Positions 37,634 through 46,228 of a stretch of DNA of 64,000 nucleotides are shown here, one piece after another (positions within the stretch are counted from its first letter, which is position 1; the number at the start of each line of letters is the position of its first letter). The DNA is from Thalassovita gelatinovora. GTDB lineage: Bacteria > Pseudomonadota > Alphaproteobacteria > Rhodobacterales > Rhodobacteraceae. Where the stretch lies: NCBI RefSeq assembly GCF_001458355.1, contig NZ_CYSA01000026.1:248001-312000 (forward strand). The letters are read 5' to 3'. The notes under the pieces are model-generated. The model did no database searches, was not told the DNA's origin, and saw only the letters and a list, made by a program, of their open reading frames with translations. A program made the translations under genes and the position numbers.

Positions 37634-38061
37634 TGCTGCTGATCGGCTACGGCAATCCCGGGCGCGGCGATGACGGGTTGGGCCCGGCCTTTGCGGATCT
37701 TATCGAACAGGCCGCATTGCCGGGGATCACGGTGATGATCGACTATCAACTGACCGTGGATCATGCGCTGGCGGTGGCCGACACCGACCTGGTGGTGTTC
37801 GCCGATGCACAGATCGCGGGCGAGGGCGCGTTCGGGCTCACGGCGGCGGCCCCGGTCCGCTCCGCCGAAATTACCAGCCACGCCCTGACCCCCGAGGCGG
37901 TTCTGACCTTGGCCCGCACTCTGTACGCGGCCACGCCCGACGCTTTCATCCTTGGCATCACAGGTCAGGACTTCGGCGAGGTCAAAGAAGGGCTGAGCCC
38001 ACAGGCGCAGCAAAACCTTGACGCCGCCGTTATGTTTTTTCGCGATTGGGCGACGGGCTAG
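37633..38061 (+). CDS. hoxW: Hydrogenase maturation protease HoxW (HycI/HoxW type)
   Basis: The 142-residue protein opens LLIGYGNPGRGDDGLGP, the family motif with the nickel-sensing acidic residue (the D of RGDDG). Its start overlaps the hoxH stop by one base. It should cleave the C-terminal tail of HoxH after the conserved His. It is the only maturation factor in the window: hypA-F would be needed from elsewhere in the genome. Confidence 0.9.
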   Translation: MLLIGYGNPGRGDDGLGPAFADLIEQAALPGITVMIDYQLTVDHALAVADTDLVVFADAQIAGEGAFGLTAAAPVRSAEITSHALTPEAVLTLARTLYAATPDAFILGITGQDFGEVKEGLSPQAQQNLDAAVMFFRDWATG

Positions 38062-38626
38062 ACACTCCTGTCTGATCTCCAGAAGATGACGTTGTCGCTT
38101 TTTGGCAACGCATGTCGTTTTCAAACCTTTTCTTTCGGCGCAGTATCGTGAACACTAGGGCCATTCGGGCAACCGTGATCCACGCATCGGGTGAGTGTGG
38201 TCTGCGACATTTTGAACGCTGCGTATGTATGACTGACACAGGGGGACGAACAAAAAGACGCTACGACGCTGGTCGCGGGGACTGTGCTTCTGCCTTGGAA
38301 AAGAAGCCGGAATGCAGCAAGATTTCCGTGGGGGAAAGAAAAATACTTTATACAACAATACCCTTGAACCCCCGAACCAAATGCTATTCCCTTAAGACAT
38401 AGTGCGAGACAGCGACAAAATAGCGTTCTCCCTAGTCTGGCGGCTGAAATGGCCGATATGCCCGGACAAGGCGGGTGTGGATCGAAGGAGCGCCGCTCAG
38501 TCGGTCAATCCACGCCACAGACCTGATCCATTCCGATCCATCTGACTGCGCTCATACCCCGCCGATGACCGGGCTGGGGATACCGCACGAAATTAACATA
38601 ATTCTATCCATCGAGGAGATAACCTT
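38062..38626. other. Long intergenic region before the betaine importer
   Basis: These 565 bases hold no gene I can support. The left part has a hairpin after hoxW (listed separately). The middle is AT-richer than its surroundings and may hold promoter elements, but I could not settle on a specific -35/-10 pair. A 96-codon frame at 38112-38402 lacks an RBS and family features. Confidence 0.5.
38090..38110 (+). terminator. Possible hairpin terminator after hoxW
   Basis: CGTTGTC pairs with GGCAACG (7 bp including one wobble) around a T-rich loop, 28 bp after the hoxW stop. The poly-T is in the loop and not after the stem, so intrinsic termination is doubtful. Confidence 0.3.
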
Positions 38627-39604
38627 ATGTCGAAGAAAATGCTTAAAAACGGTGCCGCAGCAGCGGCCATTGCCTTGTCTGCCGGGGCTGCGTATGCCGA
38701 ATGCGGCGAAATCACCATGACCGAAATGAACTGGGCCTCAAGCCAGGTCGTGTCGGGCGTGGCCAAGTTCATTCTGGAACAGGGCTATGGCTGCACCGTC
38801 GAAATGATCCCGTCCTCGACCGTTCCGGCGCTGGCTTCGGTTGCCGAAACCGGCGAACCCGACATCGTGACCGAACTGTGGATCAACGGCGCGCCGTCCT
38901 ATGAAAAGCTGGAAGCAGAAGGCAAAATTACCACCCTGACCGATGTTCTGTCCGATGGTGGCGTCGAAGGCTGGTGGGTGCCCAAATTCGTCGTTGACGA
39001 ATACCCCGAAGCGGGCACGCTGGAAGGCATCCTTGCCAATCCCGAACTGATCGGCAACCGGTTCCACCAGTGCCCCGAAGGCTGGGGGTGTCAGCGCGCC
39101 AACGATTCCAAGACCCAGGCATTCGGTGTCGTCGATGCCGGTATCGAAGTGTTCCAGCACGGATCGGGCGAAACCCTGGCTTCGGCCATCGCGGCGGCGT
39201 TCGAAAACAAGGAACCGTGGTTCGGCTATTACTGGGGTCCGACCGCGATCTTGGGAAAATACCCGATGGTGAAAATCGACCTTGGTGAATACAACGCCGA
39301 AGTCCACACCTGCGACTCCGATCCCGAATGCCCCAATCGCGGCGTTGGCAAATCGGAATACCCGGTCAGCCCGGTCAAGACCGTCGTGACCACGGCCTTC
39401 CTCGAAGACCACCCCGAGGAGGCCGCGTTCATGAAGAACCTGTCTTTCACCAACGCGCAGATGAACAGCCTTCTGGCCTGGAAAGAAGCCAACACCGCTT
39501 CGACCGAAGAAACTGCGGTGAATTTCCTGACCTCCCAGCCGGATGTCTGGGGCGCATGGCTGAACGATGCGGCCAAGGAAAAGCTTGCAGGCCTGCTGCA
39601 ATAA
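38627..39604 (+). CDS. Glycine betaine/proline-type ABC substrate-binding protein
   Basis: The 325-residue protein has a Sec signal (cut at AYA-EC, about residue 24) and an OpuAC-type binding domain. Tryptophans likely to form the aromatic cage for a quaternary amine occur in MNWASSQ, GWWVPKF and WFGYYWGP. Four cysteines beyond the signal (CPEGWGC, CDSDPEC) suggest two disulfides. The strong RBS GAGGAGA precedes the ATG. It belongs with the permease and ATPase immediately downstream and would recognise betaine, choline or a similar osmolyte. Confidence 0.9.
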   Translation: MSKKMLKNGAAAAAIALSAGAAYAECGEITMTEMNWASSQVVSGVAKFILEQGYGCTVEMIPSSTVPALASVAETGEPDIVTELWINGAPSYEKLEAEGKITTLTDVLSDGGVEGWWVPKFVVDEYPEAGTLEGILANPELIGNRFHQCPEGWGCQRANDSKTQAFGVVDAGIEVFQHGSGETLASAIAAAFENKEPWFGYYWGPTAILGKYPMVKIDLGEYNAEVHTCDSDPECPNRGVGKSEYPVSPVKTVVTTAFLEDHPEEAAFMKNLSFTNAQMNSLLAWKEANTASTEETAVNFLTSQPDVWGAWLNDAAKEKLAGLLQ

Positions 39605-39617
39605 TAGGGTTTTATGT

Positions 39618-39641
39618 AAGGGCGCCCAAACGGGCGCCCTT
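39618..39641 (+). terminator. Strong intercistronic hairpin after the binding-protein gene
   Basis: AAGGGCGCCC and GGGCGCCCTT form a perfect 10-bp stem with loop AAAC, 13 bp after the stop and 50 bp before the permease start. No T-run follows. Such stems typically protect the 3' end of the abundant binding-protein mRNA and reduce read-through to the permease gene. Confidence 0.6.
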
Positions 39642-39691
39642 CGCTCTTGCCGGATCTGGGTCCGGCCAAAAATAACAACAAGGGGATAGAC

Positions 39692-40744
39692 ATGGCCACT
39701 TATGATTGGCTGTTCAGCGCATTGGGGCTGCAAGACTGGTGCTCGGAAAACAAGACCGACGCACCGATGACCATGGCGCAATTGCTGGCCAGGTCTGGTC
39801 AGAAAGGGGCCGAATCCGGGGCCGAGGCTCCGGCGGTGTCCTTCTGGGATACGCCGTTTCCGTCGCTGGACGAATTGAACCGGTCTTGTGACGCGGTGGC
39901 GCGTACCCGCGACATGACAAGCTGGGTCGAACAATTGTTCCTGGCGGTCAAGAACCCGCTGAAAGTGGTTCTCGATCCGATCACTCAACCGCTGAGCTGG
40001 GCATTGGACGGATCGCTGTGGCTGTTCCAAACGGTGCCATGGTTCGTCGTCATCCCGCTGCTGCTGATCGGGGTCTGGTTCGCGACGCGGTCGATTGGAC
40101 TGATCGTTTTCGTCGCCGTTTCCTTCATGTTCATGGCCTTTATCGATCATTATGTGCCCGCGATTCAAACCCTGTCGATCATCTTTGTCTGTACCGGGTT
40201 CAGCGTGTTTCTGGGCGTGCCCATAGGGATCTTGATGTCGCGCAGTAATGCGCTGCAAAGATTTGCCTTGCCGGTGCTCGACATGCTGCAAACCCTGCCG
40301 ACCTTTGTCTATCTGATCCCGCTGATCTTCCTGTTCTCGGTGACGGAATCGAAACTCTACGGCATCGCCATCATCCTTTATGCGGTGGTGCCGGTGATCC
40401 GGCTGACCGATCTTGGTATCCGGCTGGTCGATCAGGACGTGATCGAAGCCGCCGATGCCTACGGCATGACCGATCGGCAGAAATTGTGGGGGGTACAGAT
40501 TCCACTGGCGATGCCGAACATCATGGCCGGGGTCAACCAAACCATCATGATGAGCCTTGCCATGGTCGTGATCGCGTCGCTGGTCTCGGCCCCCGGTCTG
40601 GGTGTGCTGGTTCTGCGCGGCATTCGCAATCTGGAACTGGGTGTCGGTCTGGTCTCGGGGTTTGGCATCGTGCTGCTGGCGATCCTGCTGGACCGGGTGA
40701 CCAAGGCGTCTCTCGGACGCATCAATGTAACCCATAAGCGGTAA
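39692..40744 (+). CDS. Glycine betaine-type ABC transporter permease (ProW-like)
   Basis: From ATG 39692 (AGGGGATA upstream) the protein has 350 residues. An N-terminal soluble region of about 110 residues is followed by five to six helices and the ProW/OpuAB-type coupling loop (DVIEAADAYGMTDRQ, about residues 248-262). A large soluble N-terminus is normal for ProW-like permeases. It imports the osmolyte held by the preceding binding protein, driven by the ATPase at 40755. Confidence 0.9.
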   Translation: MATYDWLFSALGLQDWCSENKTDAPMTMAQLLARSGQKGAESGAEAPAVSFWDTPFPSLDELNRSCDAVARTRDMTSWVEQLFLAVKNPLKVVLDPITQPLSWALDGSLWLFQTVPWFVVIPLLLIGVWFATRSIGLIVFVAVSFMFMAFIDHYVPAIQTLSIIFVCTGFSVFLGVPIGILMSRSNALQRFALPVLDMLQTLPTFVYLIPLIFLFSVTESKLYGIAIILYAVVPVIRLTDLGIRLVDQDVIEAADAYGMTDRQKLWGVQIPLAMPNIMAGVNQTIMMSLAMVVIASLVSAPGLGVLVLRGIRNLELGVGLVSGFGIVLLAILLDRVTKASLGRINVTHKR

Positions 40745-40754
40745 GGAGAGGGAC

Positions 40755-41804
40755 ATGACCAACGATCCCAAAATTTCGATCCGCAAGCTGTACAAGATTT
40801 TCGGGGCCGATCCGAAATCGATGTTGCCGCATGTTCATGCCGGCATGGGCAAGCCCGAACTGCTGGACAGCTATAACCACGTGCTTGGCCTGCAAGACAT
40901 CAATGTCGATATGCAAGCCGGCGAAATCACCGTGATCATGGGGCTGTCGGGATCGGGGAAATCGACCCTGATCCGACACCTCAACCGGTTGATCGAACCA
41001 ACCAGCGGCGAAGTCATCGTAGATGGCGAAAACGTACTGGACTATACCGAAGACCAACTGCGCCGCCTGCGCCGTGAAAAAATGTCGATGGTGTTCCAGA
41101 AATTCGCGTTGTTGCCGCACCGCACCGTGCTGCAAAACGCCGGAATGCCGCGACGGGTCCGGGGCGAAGACGAAGGATCGGCGGAAACCAATGGCCGGAC
41201 CTGGCTGTCTCGGGTCGGGCTGGACGGCTATGAGGATCATTATCCGCACCAACTGTCGGGCGGCATGCAACAACGTGTCGGCATCGCCCGGGCGCTGGCG
41301 GCGGCCAGTGACATCATGCTGATGGACGAAGCGTTTTCGGCGCTCGATCCGCTGATCCGTACCGATATGCAGGACCTGTTGCTGGAACTGCAAAAGGAAC
41401 TGCACAAAACCATCGTCTTCATTACCCACGATCTGGACGAGGCGCTCAAACTGGCCGATCACCTTGTGATCCTGAAGGATGGCTTTGTGGTGCAGCAGGG
41501 TGAACCGCAGGATATTCTGCTCAATCCCAACGATCCGTATATCGAAGACTTCGTCAGCGACATCAACCGCGCCCGGGTGCTGCGGGTGCGCTCGGTGATG
41601 TCGCCGTTGAACGGGGAAACCGAATTCGCAGGCGTGGTGGATGTGAATGACAATCTGGAAAAGCTGATCCAGATGTCGGGCGGCGATACCACGCATAATT
41701 TCAAGGTGCAGCAGGACGGGACCGATGTCGGCATCCTGCACATGAAGGCGCTGGTGCGGGCGCTGGTGCCGGCACAGTCCTCTGATCGCGGTTCGATACG
41801 CTAG
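40755..41804 (+). CDS. Glycine betaine-type ABC transporter ATPase (ProV-like)
   Basis: The 349-residue ATPase has an extended N-terminus before Walker A, as in ProV. It carries Walker A GLSGSGKST (about residues 62-70), FQKFALLPHRTV, the signature LSGGMQQRVGIARA, Walker B IMLMDE and the H-loop FITHDLDEA. The C-terminal 90 residues are shorter than a full CBS pair and may hold only one regulatory CBS-like element. The RBS AAGGAGAG precedes the start. It completes a three-gene compatible-solute importer. Confidence 0.92.
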   Translation: MTNDPKISIRKLYKIFGADPKSMLPHVHAGMGKPELLDSYNHVLGLQDINVDMQAGEITVIMGLSGSGKSTLIRHLNRLIEPTSGEVIVDGENVLDYTEDQLRRLRREKMSMVFQKFALLPHRTVLQNAGMPRRVRGEDEGSAETNGRTWLSRVGLDGYEDHYPHQLSGGMQQRVGIARALAAASDIMLMDEAFSALDPLIRTDMQDLLLELQKELHKTIVFITHDLDEALKLADHLVILKDGFVVQQGEPQDILLNPNDPYIEDFVSDINRARVLRVRSVMSPLNGETEFAGVVDVNDNLEKLIQMSGGDTTHNFKVQQDGTDVGILHMKALVRALVPAQSSDRGSIR

Positions 41805-41817
41805 GCCGGACTTGTCT

Positions 41818-41847
41818 TGGCGCGATCCGTGAAATCGGGTCGCGCCA
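41818..41847. terminator. Bidirectional hairpin between convergent genes
   Basis: TGGCGCGATCC pairs with GGGTCGCGCCA (11 bp, one wobble) around an eight-base loop, directly after the ATPase stop and before the convergent TusA-like gene's end. No long T-run, but stem strength and position suit a shared terminator. Confidence 0.6.
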
Positions 41848-41875
41848 GTCATCCGCTTGCCAGTCATCCGCTTGC
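41846..41875. repeat. Tandem duplication of a 15-bp unit
   Basis: CAGTCATCCGCTTGC occurs twice in immediate succession, overlapping the end of the hairpin by two bases. It lies in noncoding sequence between convergent stops and is probably a replication slippage product. Confidence 0.8.
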
Positions 41876-41906
41876 AGATCTCGACCGGCACAACGGGCGC
41901 AGCGTT

Positions 41907-42155
41907 CTATCCCGTCACAAGGCAATAGCGCTGCGGCACCCGCCCGTCGGGTGCCGGACCATCCAACGCCTGTGCGCCGACAAATTCATGCCCGGCCTGA
42001 TGACAGAAATGCGGGATGTCGATCACCGCGACCGGATCATCGGCCAGCAATTCAATTCGCGATCCCGCAGGCAGACCCGCGATCCGCTTGCGCAGGCGCA
42101 AGACGGGCAATGGGCAGAGCAGCCCCAAAGCATCGATTTCCAACGGCTCGGACAT
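41907..42155 (-). CDS. TusA-family sulfur-carrier protein
   Basis: With ATG 42155 the 82-residue protein starts MSEPLEIDALGLLCPLP; C14 in the CPxP motif is the persulfide-carrying Cys of TusA/YeeD/SirA proteins. The in-frame codons farther upstream would add 26 residues with no family match. It lies next to mobA, transcribed divergently. Sulfur carriers of this family feed thiouridine, molybdenum cofactor or formate-dehydrogenase maturation, so a Moco link to the MobA neighbour is possible. Confidence 0.88.
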   Translation of the reverse strand: MSEPLEIDALGLLCPLPVLRLRKRIAGLPAGSRIELLADDPVAVIDIPHFCHQAGHEFVGAQALDGPAPDGRVPQRYCLVTG

Positions 42156-42266
42156 GGCGCGACCATATTCGGGGGCTTCACGACTGTCCATGCGGGGCGT
42201 TGCCATCCGTGAGCCGACCTGCTTGTTTGCCAATCACGGTGTGAACGGTAGTCAGGGGGCAGGACA

Positions 42267-42887
42267 ATGACAGGGCGTATTCCCGGGGTGATCCTCGCAG
42301 GCGGTTCGGCGCGGCGCATGGGTGGCGGCGACAAATGCCTGTTGGCTTTGGGCGGTCGCCCGCTGTTGGCGCAGGTGATCGACAGGTTCCGGCCACAGGT
42401 CGGGGCGATGATGTTGAACGCAAATGGCGATCCGGCCCGCTTTGCCGATTGCGGCCTGCCGGTTGTGGCCGATGATTTCGCCGATGCTGGTCCGCTGGCC
42501 GGGGTTCTGGCGGCGCTGGACTGGGCTGCGGGGCAGGGGGCGACACAGGTCGCCACCGTCGCCGCCGACACGCCGTTCCTGCCGCCCGATCTGGTGTTGC
42601 GGCTGCAACAGGGGCGCGGGCAGGCCCCGATCGCGCTGGCCACCACCCCTGATCCCGAAAATCGGTCGCGGTTGCATCCGACCTTTGGTCTGTGGTCGGT
42701 CGATCTGCGCCCCGGTCTGCGCGCGGCATTGCAGCAGGGCAGCCGGAAAATGGGCCACTGGGCCGAAGCCCAAGGCGCGGCCCGGGTGATCTTTGACAGC
42801 CCTCAGGCGCAGCAGTGGTTTTTCAACGTCAACACGCCCGATGATCTGGTCCGGGCCGAAACCATTCTGCACAGCGGGCAGGTCTGA
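42267..42887 (+). CDS. mobA: Molybdenum cofactor guanylyltransferase MobA
   Basis: The 206-residue nucleotidyltransferase has the GTP-binding LAGGSARRMGGGDK motif (residues 10-23), DDFADAGPLAGVLAAL and VAADTPFLP, all standard for MobA. It joins GMP to molybdopterin to make the MGD cofactor of DMSO-reductase-family enzymes. The end reads FFNVNTPDDL, also typical. No molybdoenzyme is encoded within the window. Confidence 0.92.
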   Translation: MTGRIPGVILAGGSARRMGGGDKCLLALGGRPLLAQVIDRFRPQVGAMMLNANGDPARFADCGLPVVADDFADAGPLAGVLAALDWAAGQGATQVATVAADTPFLPPDLVLRLQQGRGQAPIALATTPDPENRSRLHPTFGLWSVDLRPGLRAALQQGSRKMGHWAEAQGAARVIFDSPQAQQWFFNVNTPDDLVRAETILHSGQV

Positions 42888-42930
42888 GCCTCAGATCGAT
42901 ATCCAAGGCGCGTTTGGTTGGCGACAGCGG

Positions 42931-43128
42931 TCAGGCCGGGGTCGCTTCGAACCCGGCCAACTTGATCGCGCTCAGCAAAACATCACCGTCATCGGCGCTG
43001 TCGATTTCGACCTGACGGCTGGTCAGATCAAAGCTCAGCAACGCGGTGGGATCGGTCTGCTGAACCGATTGTGCGATCTTTGCGGTGCAATGGCCGCAAT
43101 TCATCTCGGGCACGTTGAAAGTGATCAC
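42931..43128 (-). CDS. copZ: Copper chaperone CopZ-like HMA protein
   Basis: The product is about 65 residues, one HMA domain with the Cu(I) motif MNCGHC near the N-terminus. I place the start at GTG 43128: AAGGAG then lies eight bases upstream. The alternative GTG at 43134 leaves only two to three bases of spacing. It delivers copper to CopA, encoded divergently. A CueR-type promoter lies 27-57 bp upstream. Confidence 0.85.
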   Translation of the reverse strand: MITFNVPEMNCGHCTAKIAQSVQQTDPTALLSFDLTSRQVEIDSADDGDVLLSAIKLAGFEATPA

Positions 43129-43154
43129 CGGCACATCTCCTTGCTATTTTGGCC

Positions 43155-43185
43155 CAAATGGGGGCTTCCCACGCAGGAAGGTCAA
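43155..43185 (-). promoter_or_regulatory. CueR-type promoter for copZ
   Basis: Reading on the minus strand, TTGACC and CATTTG are 19 bp apart, the overlong spacing activated by MerR-family regulators. Between them ACCTTCC faces a GGAAG half-site, with half-site spacing of six instead of seven bases. The -10 is weak. It faces the CopZ-like gene. Confidence 0.55.
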
Positions 43186-43223
43186 GGGCCCGTCCCGATT
43201 TTCGCAAAAATGTCGCGCCTGTC

Positions 43224-43254
43224 TTGACCTTCCAGTAGATGGAAGCACTATCTA
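43224..43254 (+). promoter_or_regulatory. CueR-type promoter for copA
   Basis: TTGACC (43224-43229) and TATCTA (43249-43254) are separated by exactly 19 bp. The spacer carries ACCTTCC-N7-GGAAG (43227-43245), matching the known CueR operator pattern. The copA start is 28 bp downstream of the -10 element. Confidence 0.8.
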
Positions 43255-43282
43255 CCCTGTCAGGATCAGCCAAAGGTGCCCC

Positions 43283-45751
43283 GTGACGATGCAATTCAAA
43301 CCCGATGAAACCCTCAGGCTTCCGGTCGAAGGCATGACTTGTGCCGCCTGTGTCGGCCGGGTCGAACAGGCTTTGACAGCCGTGGACGGGGTTGAAACCG
43401 CTGCGGTCAACCTGGCCAGTGAAACCGCGCAAATCCACTTTCACGCCCCCGCCAATGCACAAGGGCTGATTGCGGCGCTGGACAAGGCGGGCTATCCGGC
43501 CCGCCAAACCGACCGCAGGCTCAGCGTCACCGGCATGACCTGCGCGTCTTGTGTCGGCCATGTCGAACGGGCGCTGGCCTCGGTGCCCGGTGTCATTGCG
43601 GCGCAGGTCAATCTGGCCAGTGAAACCGCGCAAATCACGGTGATCGAAGGCGGGTTCGATCCGGCAGCGGCATTGGGCGCGGTCAAACAGGCGGGCTACG
43701 AGGCGACCTTCACCGATGCTGCCCCGGTCCCGGCGGAAAACCGCAAAGAAGCCGAGGCGCAGGCGCTCAAACGCAAATTCTTCCTGGCGGCGGTTCTGGC
43801 CTTGCCGGTCTTCATCCTCGAAATGGGTGGCCATCTGTTCGCGCCCTTCCATCACTGGATCTACGCCACCATCGGACAGCAAAACAGCTGGCTGGTTCAG
43901 TTCGTGCTGACCACGCTGGTGCTGATCGGTCCGGGCCGGGTGTTTTACCAAAAGGGCCTTCCGGCGCTGCTGCGCGGGGCGCCCGACATGAACGCGCTGG
44001 TCGCTGTCGGCACCGCTGCCGCCTATGGTTTTTCGCTGGTGGCGACCTTCCTGCCGTCGCTGCTGCCCGTCGCCAGCCGCGCGGTCTATTACGAATCCGC
44101 CGCCGTCATCGTGGTGCTGATCCTGATGGGACGCACCCTCGAAGCGCGCGCCAAGGGCCGCACCGGGGCCGCGATCCGCAAACTGGTCGGGTTGCAGCCG
44201 AAAACCGCCAGCGTCGAACGCGATGGCACCACGACCGACATCGCGCTGGAGGACGTCGCACAGGGCGACATCGTTCTGGTCCGTCCCGGTGAACGGGTGG
44301 CGGTCGATGGCACCGTGCTGTCGGGGCAAAGCTATGTCGATGAAAGCATGATCACCGGCGAACCGATCCCGGTGACCAAGCAGGCGGGGGCAACGGTCGT
44401 CGGCGGCACCGTCAACGGCACCGGCGCGTTGCGGGTCAGGGCCGATAAGGTCGGCACCGACACCATGCTGGCCCAGATCATCCGCATGGTCGAAGACGCG
44501 CAGGGGGCCAAGCTGCCGATTCAGGCACAGGTCGACCGGATCACCCTGTGGTTTGTCCCGGCGGTGATGGCGGCGGCGGCGCTGACCGTTCTGGCCTGGT
44601 TGGTCTTCGGCCCGGCCCCGGCGCTGACCCATGCGCTGGTGGCCGGGGTTGCGGTGCTGATCATCGCCTGTCCTTGCGCGATGGGACTGGCGACGCCGAC
44701 CTCGATCATGGTGGGCACCGGACGCGGCGCTGAACTGGGCGTATTGTTCCGCAAAGGCGACGCGCTGCAAACGCTGCAAGGGATCAAAACCGTCGCCCTT
44801 GATAAAACCGGGACCCTGACCGAAGGCCGCCCGGTGCTGACCGATCTGGTGCTGGCCGAAGGGTCCGACCGCGACGACGTGCTGCGCAAGATCGCAGCGG
44901 TCGAGGCGCAGTCCGAACATCCCATTGCCGCCGCGATTGTCGCCGCAGCGGGGGCGGATCTGCCGGAGATGGAAAATTTCGGATCGGTCACCGGCTACGG
45001 CGTGCTTGGCACCGTTGACGGCCAACGGGTGATGGTTGGCGCGGCGCGGCTGATGATCCGGCGCAAGGTCGATATCGCGGCGCTGGAACCGGCGGCGCGC
45101 GCGATGGCGGAGCAGGGCAAAACCCCGCTTTATGCCGCGATTGACGGCCACCTCGTTGCCGCTCTGGCGGTGTCCGACCCGATCAAGCCGACCAGCGCCG
45201 CCGCCATCGCGGCACTGCACCGGATGGGGCTCAAGGTGGCGATGCTGACCGGCGACAATCAGGCCACCGCGCAGGCCATCGCCAAGGATCTGGGCATCGA
45301 TCACGTCGCGGCCGACCTGCTGCCCAAGGGCAAGGTTGACGCGCTTGACGGGCTGCGCAGCGCCGGCCCGCTGGCTTTTGTCGGGGATGGCATCAACGAT
45401 GCCCCGGCGCTGGCGGCAGCCGATATTGGCATCGCCATCGGCACCGGCACCGACGTCGCCATCGAAAGCGCCGATGTGGTGCTGATGTCGGGCGATCTGA
45501 CCGGGGTGGTGTCGGCCTTCGATCTGTCGGCCCGGGTGATGCGCAATATCCGCCAGAACCTGTTCTGGGCCTTCGGTTATAATACCGTCCTGATCCCGGT
45601 TGCCGCCGGGCTGTTCTATCCCGCGCTGGGCTGGCAACTGTCGCCGATGTTGGCGGCGGGCGCGATGGCGATGTCCAGCATCTTCGTGCTGACCAACGCG
45701 TTGCGGCTGCGCTTCGTCCAACCCGTCTTACCCGGAAAGGAAACCGCATGA
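43283..45751 (+). CDS. copA: Cu(I)-exporting P1B-type ATPase CopA
   Basis: The 822-residue pump starts at GTG 43283 (AAAGG six bases upstream); ATG 43289 is an alternative. Two N-terminal HMA domains have MTCAAC and MTCASC. Membrane and catalytic motifs are CPCAMG (C463), DKTGTLTEG (D507), SEHP and GDGINDAPA. It exports Cu(I) from the cytosol. The two HMA domains share a 31-bp DNA stretch with one mismatch, a sign of duplication or gene conversion. The stop overlaps the cueR start by 4 bp, so pump and regulator are co-expressed from the CueR-type promoter. Confidence 0.96.
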   Translation: MTMQFKPDETLRLPVEGMTCAACVGRVEQALTAVDGVETAAVNLASETAQIHFHAPANAQGLIAALDKAGYPARQTDRRLSVTGMTCASCVGHVERALASVPGVIAAQVNLASETAQITVIEGGFDPAAALGAVKQAGYEATFTDAAPVPAENRKEAEAQALKRKFFLAAVLALPVFILEMGGHLFAPFHHWIYATIGQQNSWLVQFVLTTLVLIGPGRVFYQKGLPALLRGAPDMNALVAVGTAAAYGFSLVATFLPSLLPVASRAVYYESAAVIVVLILMGRTLEARAKGRTGAAIRKLVGLQPKTASVERDGTTTDIALEDVAQGDIVLVRPGERVAVDGTVLSGQSYVDESMITGEPIPVTKQAGATVVGGTVNGTGALRVRADKVGTDTMLAQIIRMVEDAQGAKLPIQAQVDRITLWFVPAVMAAAALTVLAWLVFGPAPALTHALVAGVAVLIIACPCAMGLATPTSIMVGTGRGAELGVLFRKGDALQTLQGIKTVALDKTGTLTEGRPVLTDLVLAEGSDRDDVLRKIAAVEAQSEHPIAAAIVAAAGADLPEMENFGSVTGYGVLGTVDGQRVMVGAARLMIRRKVDIAALEPAARAMAEQGKTPLYAAIDGHLVAALAVSDPIKPTSAAAIAALHRMGLKVAMLTGDNQATAQAIAKDLGIDHVAADLLPKGKVDALDGLRSAGPLAFVGDGINDAPALAAADIGIAIGTGTDVAIESADVVLMSGDLTGVVSAFDLSARVMRNIRQNLFWAFGYNTVLIPVAAGLFYPALGWQLSPMLAAGAMAMSSIFVLTNALRLRFVQPVLPGKETA
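43405..43636. repeat. Near-identical 31-bp repeats inside the two copA HMA domains
   Basis: Positions 43405-43435 and 43606-43636 match at 30 of 31 bases and both encode [10 protein letters not shown]. Identity at synonymous positions is higher than the rest of the two domains, which suggests gene conversion or a recent copy event. Confidence 0.75.
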
Positions 45752-46146
45752 ATATCGGCGATGTCGCCCGGCTCTCGGGTCTGCCTGCCAAAACCATCCG
45801 CTATTACGAAGATATCGGACTGGTCAAACCGCAACGCAGCGCCAATGGCTATCGCAGCTTTCAACCCGGTGACCTGCACAAGCTGGCCTTTCTGGGCCGC
45901 GCCCGTGCGCTGGGCTTCAGCATCGACGACTGCCGCCAGTTGATGACGCTTTACGAAGACCAAAGCCGGGCTAGCGCGGATGTGAAACACATCGCGCGTG
46001 ATCACCTGAAACGGATCGATGCCAAGCTGGAAGAACTGCAACAGATGCGCGCCACGCTGGCCGCGCTGGTGTCATCCTGCGCTGGCGACAACCGCCCCGA
46101 TTGCCCGATCCTCGCCGATCTGGCCGCCACGCCAAAACCCGGATGA
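45748..46146 (+). CDS. cueR: MerR-family copper regulator CueR-like
   Basis: The 132-residue protein has the MerR winged helix ([20 protein letters not shown]) and a dimerisation helix. The C-terminal metal loop C-A-G-D-N-R-P-D-C (C111-x7-C119) matches the two-Cys Cu(I) site of CueR. It should activate the two 19-bp-spaced promoters upstream of copA and copZ. The start overlaps the copA stop by 4 bp, so it is made from the promoter it controls. Confidence 0.92.
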   Translation: MNIGDVARLSGLPAKTIRYYEDIGLVKPQRSANGYRSFQPGDLHKLAFLGRARALGFSIDDCRQLMTLYEDQSRASADVKHIARDHLKRIDAKLEELQQMRATLAALVSSCAGDNRPDCPILADLAATPKPG

Positions 46147-46196
46147 TTTCACCCTGACCAGTGCCTCTCGGAAAAGCGTGCGCAGAATTGGGGTGC

Positions 46197-46215
46197 CGGG
46201 GGGCAGCGCCCCCCG
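46197..46215. terminator. GC-rich bidirectional hairpin between convergent genes
   Basis: CGGGGGGC and GCCCCCCG form a perfect 8-bp stem with loop AGC in the 82-bp gap between the cueR stop and the nitronate monooxygenase stop. No T-run; likely a shared transcription barrier. Confidence 0.6.
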
Positions 46216-46228
46216 AGCGTTCTCAATG

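Noticed and set aside
38112-38402. 96-codon plus-strand frame after hoxW
   Set aside because: No ribosome site, no recognisable domain, unusual composition; treated as noncoding.
38738-40795. 685-codon minus-strand frame opposite the betaine importer
   Set aside because: Low-complexity translation without motifs, directly antisense to the recognisable binding protein and permease.
43028-45721. Very long antisense open frame (897 codons) opposite copA
   Set aside because: It is the mirror of a strongly coded GC-rich gene; its translation is rich in Gln/His/Arg/Asp without any domain, and copA is unambiguous.
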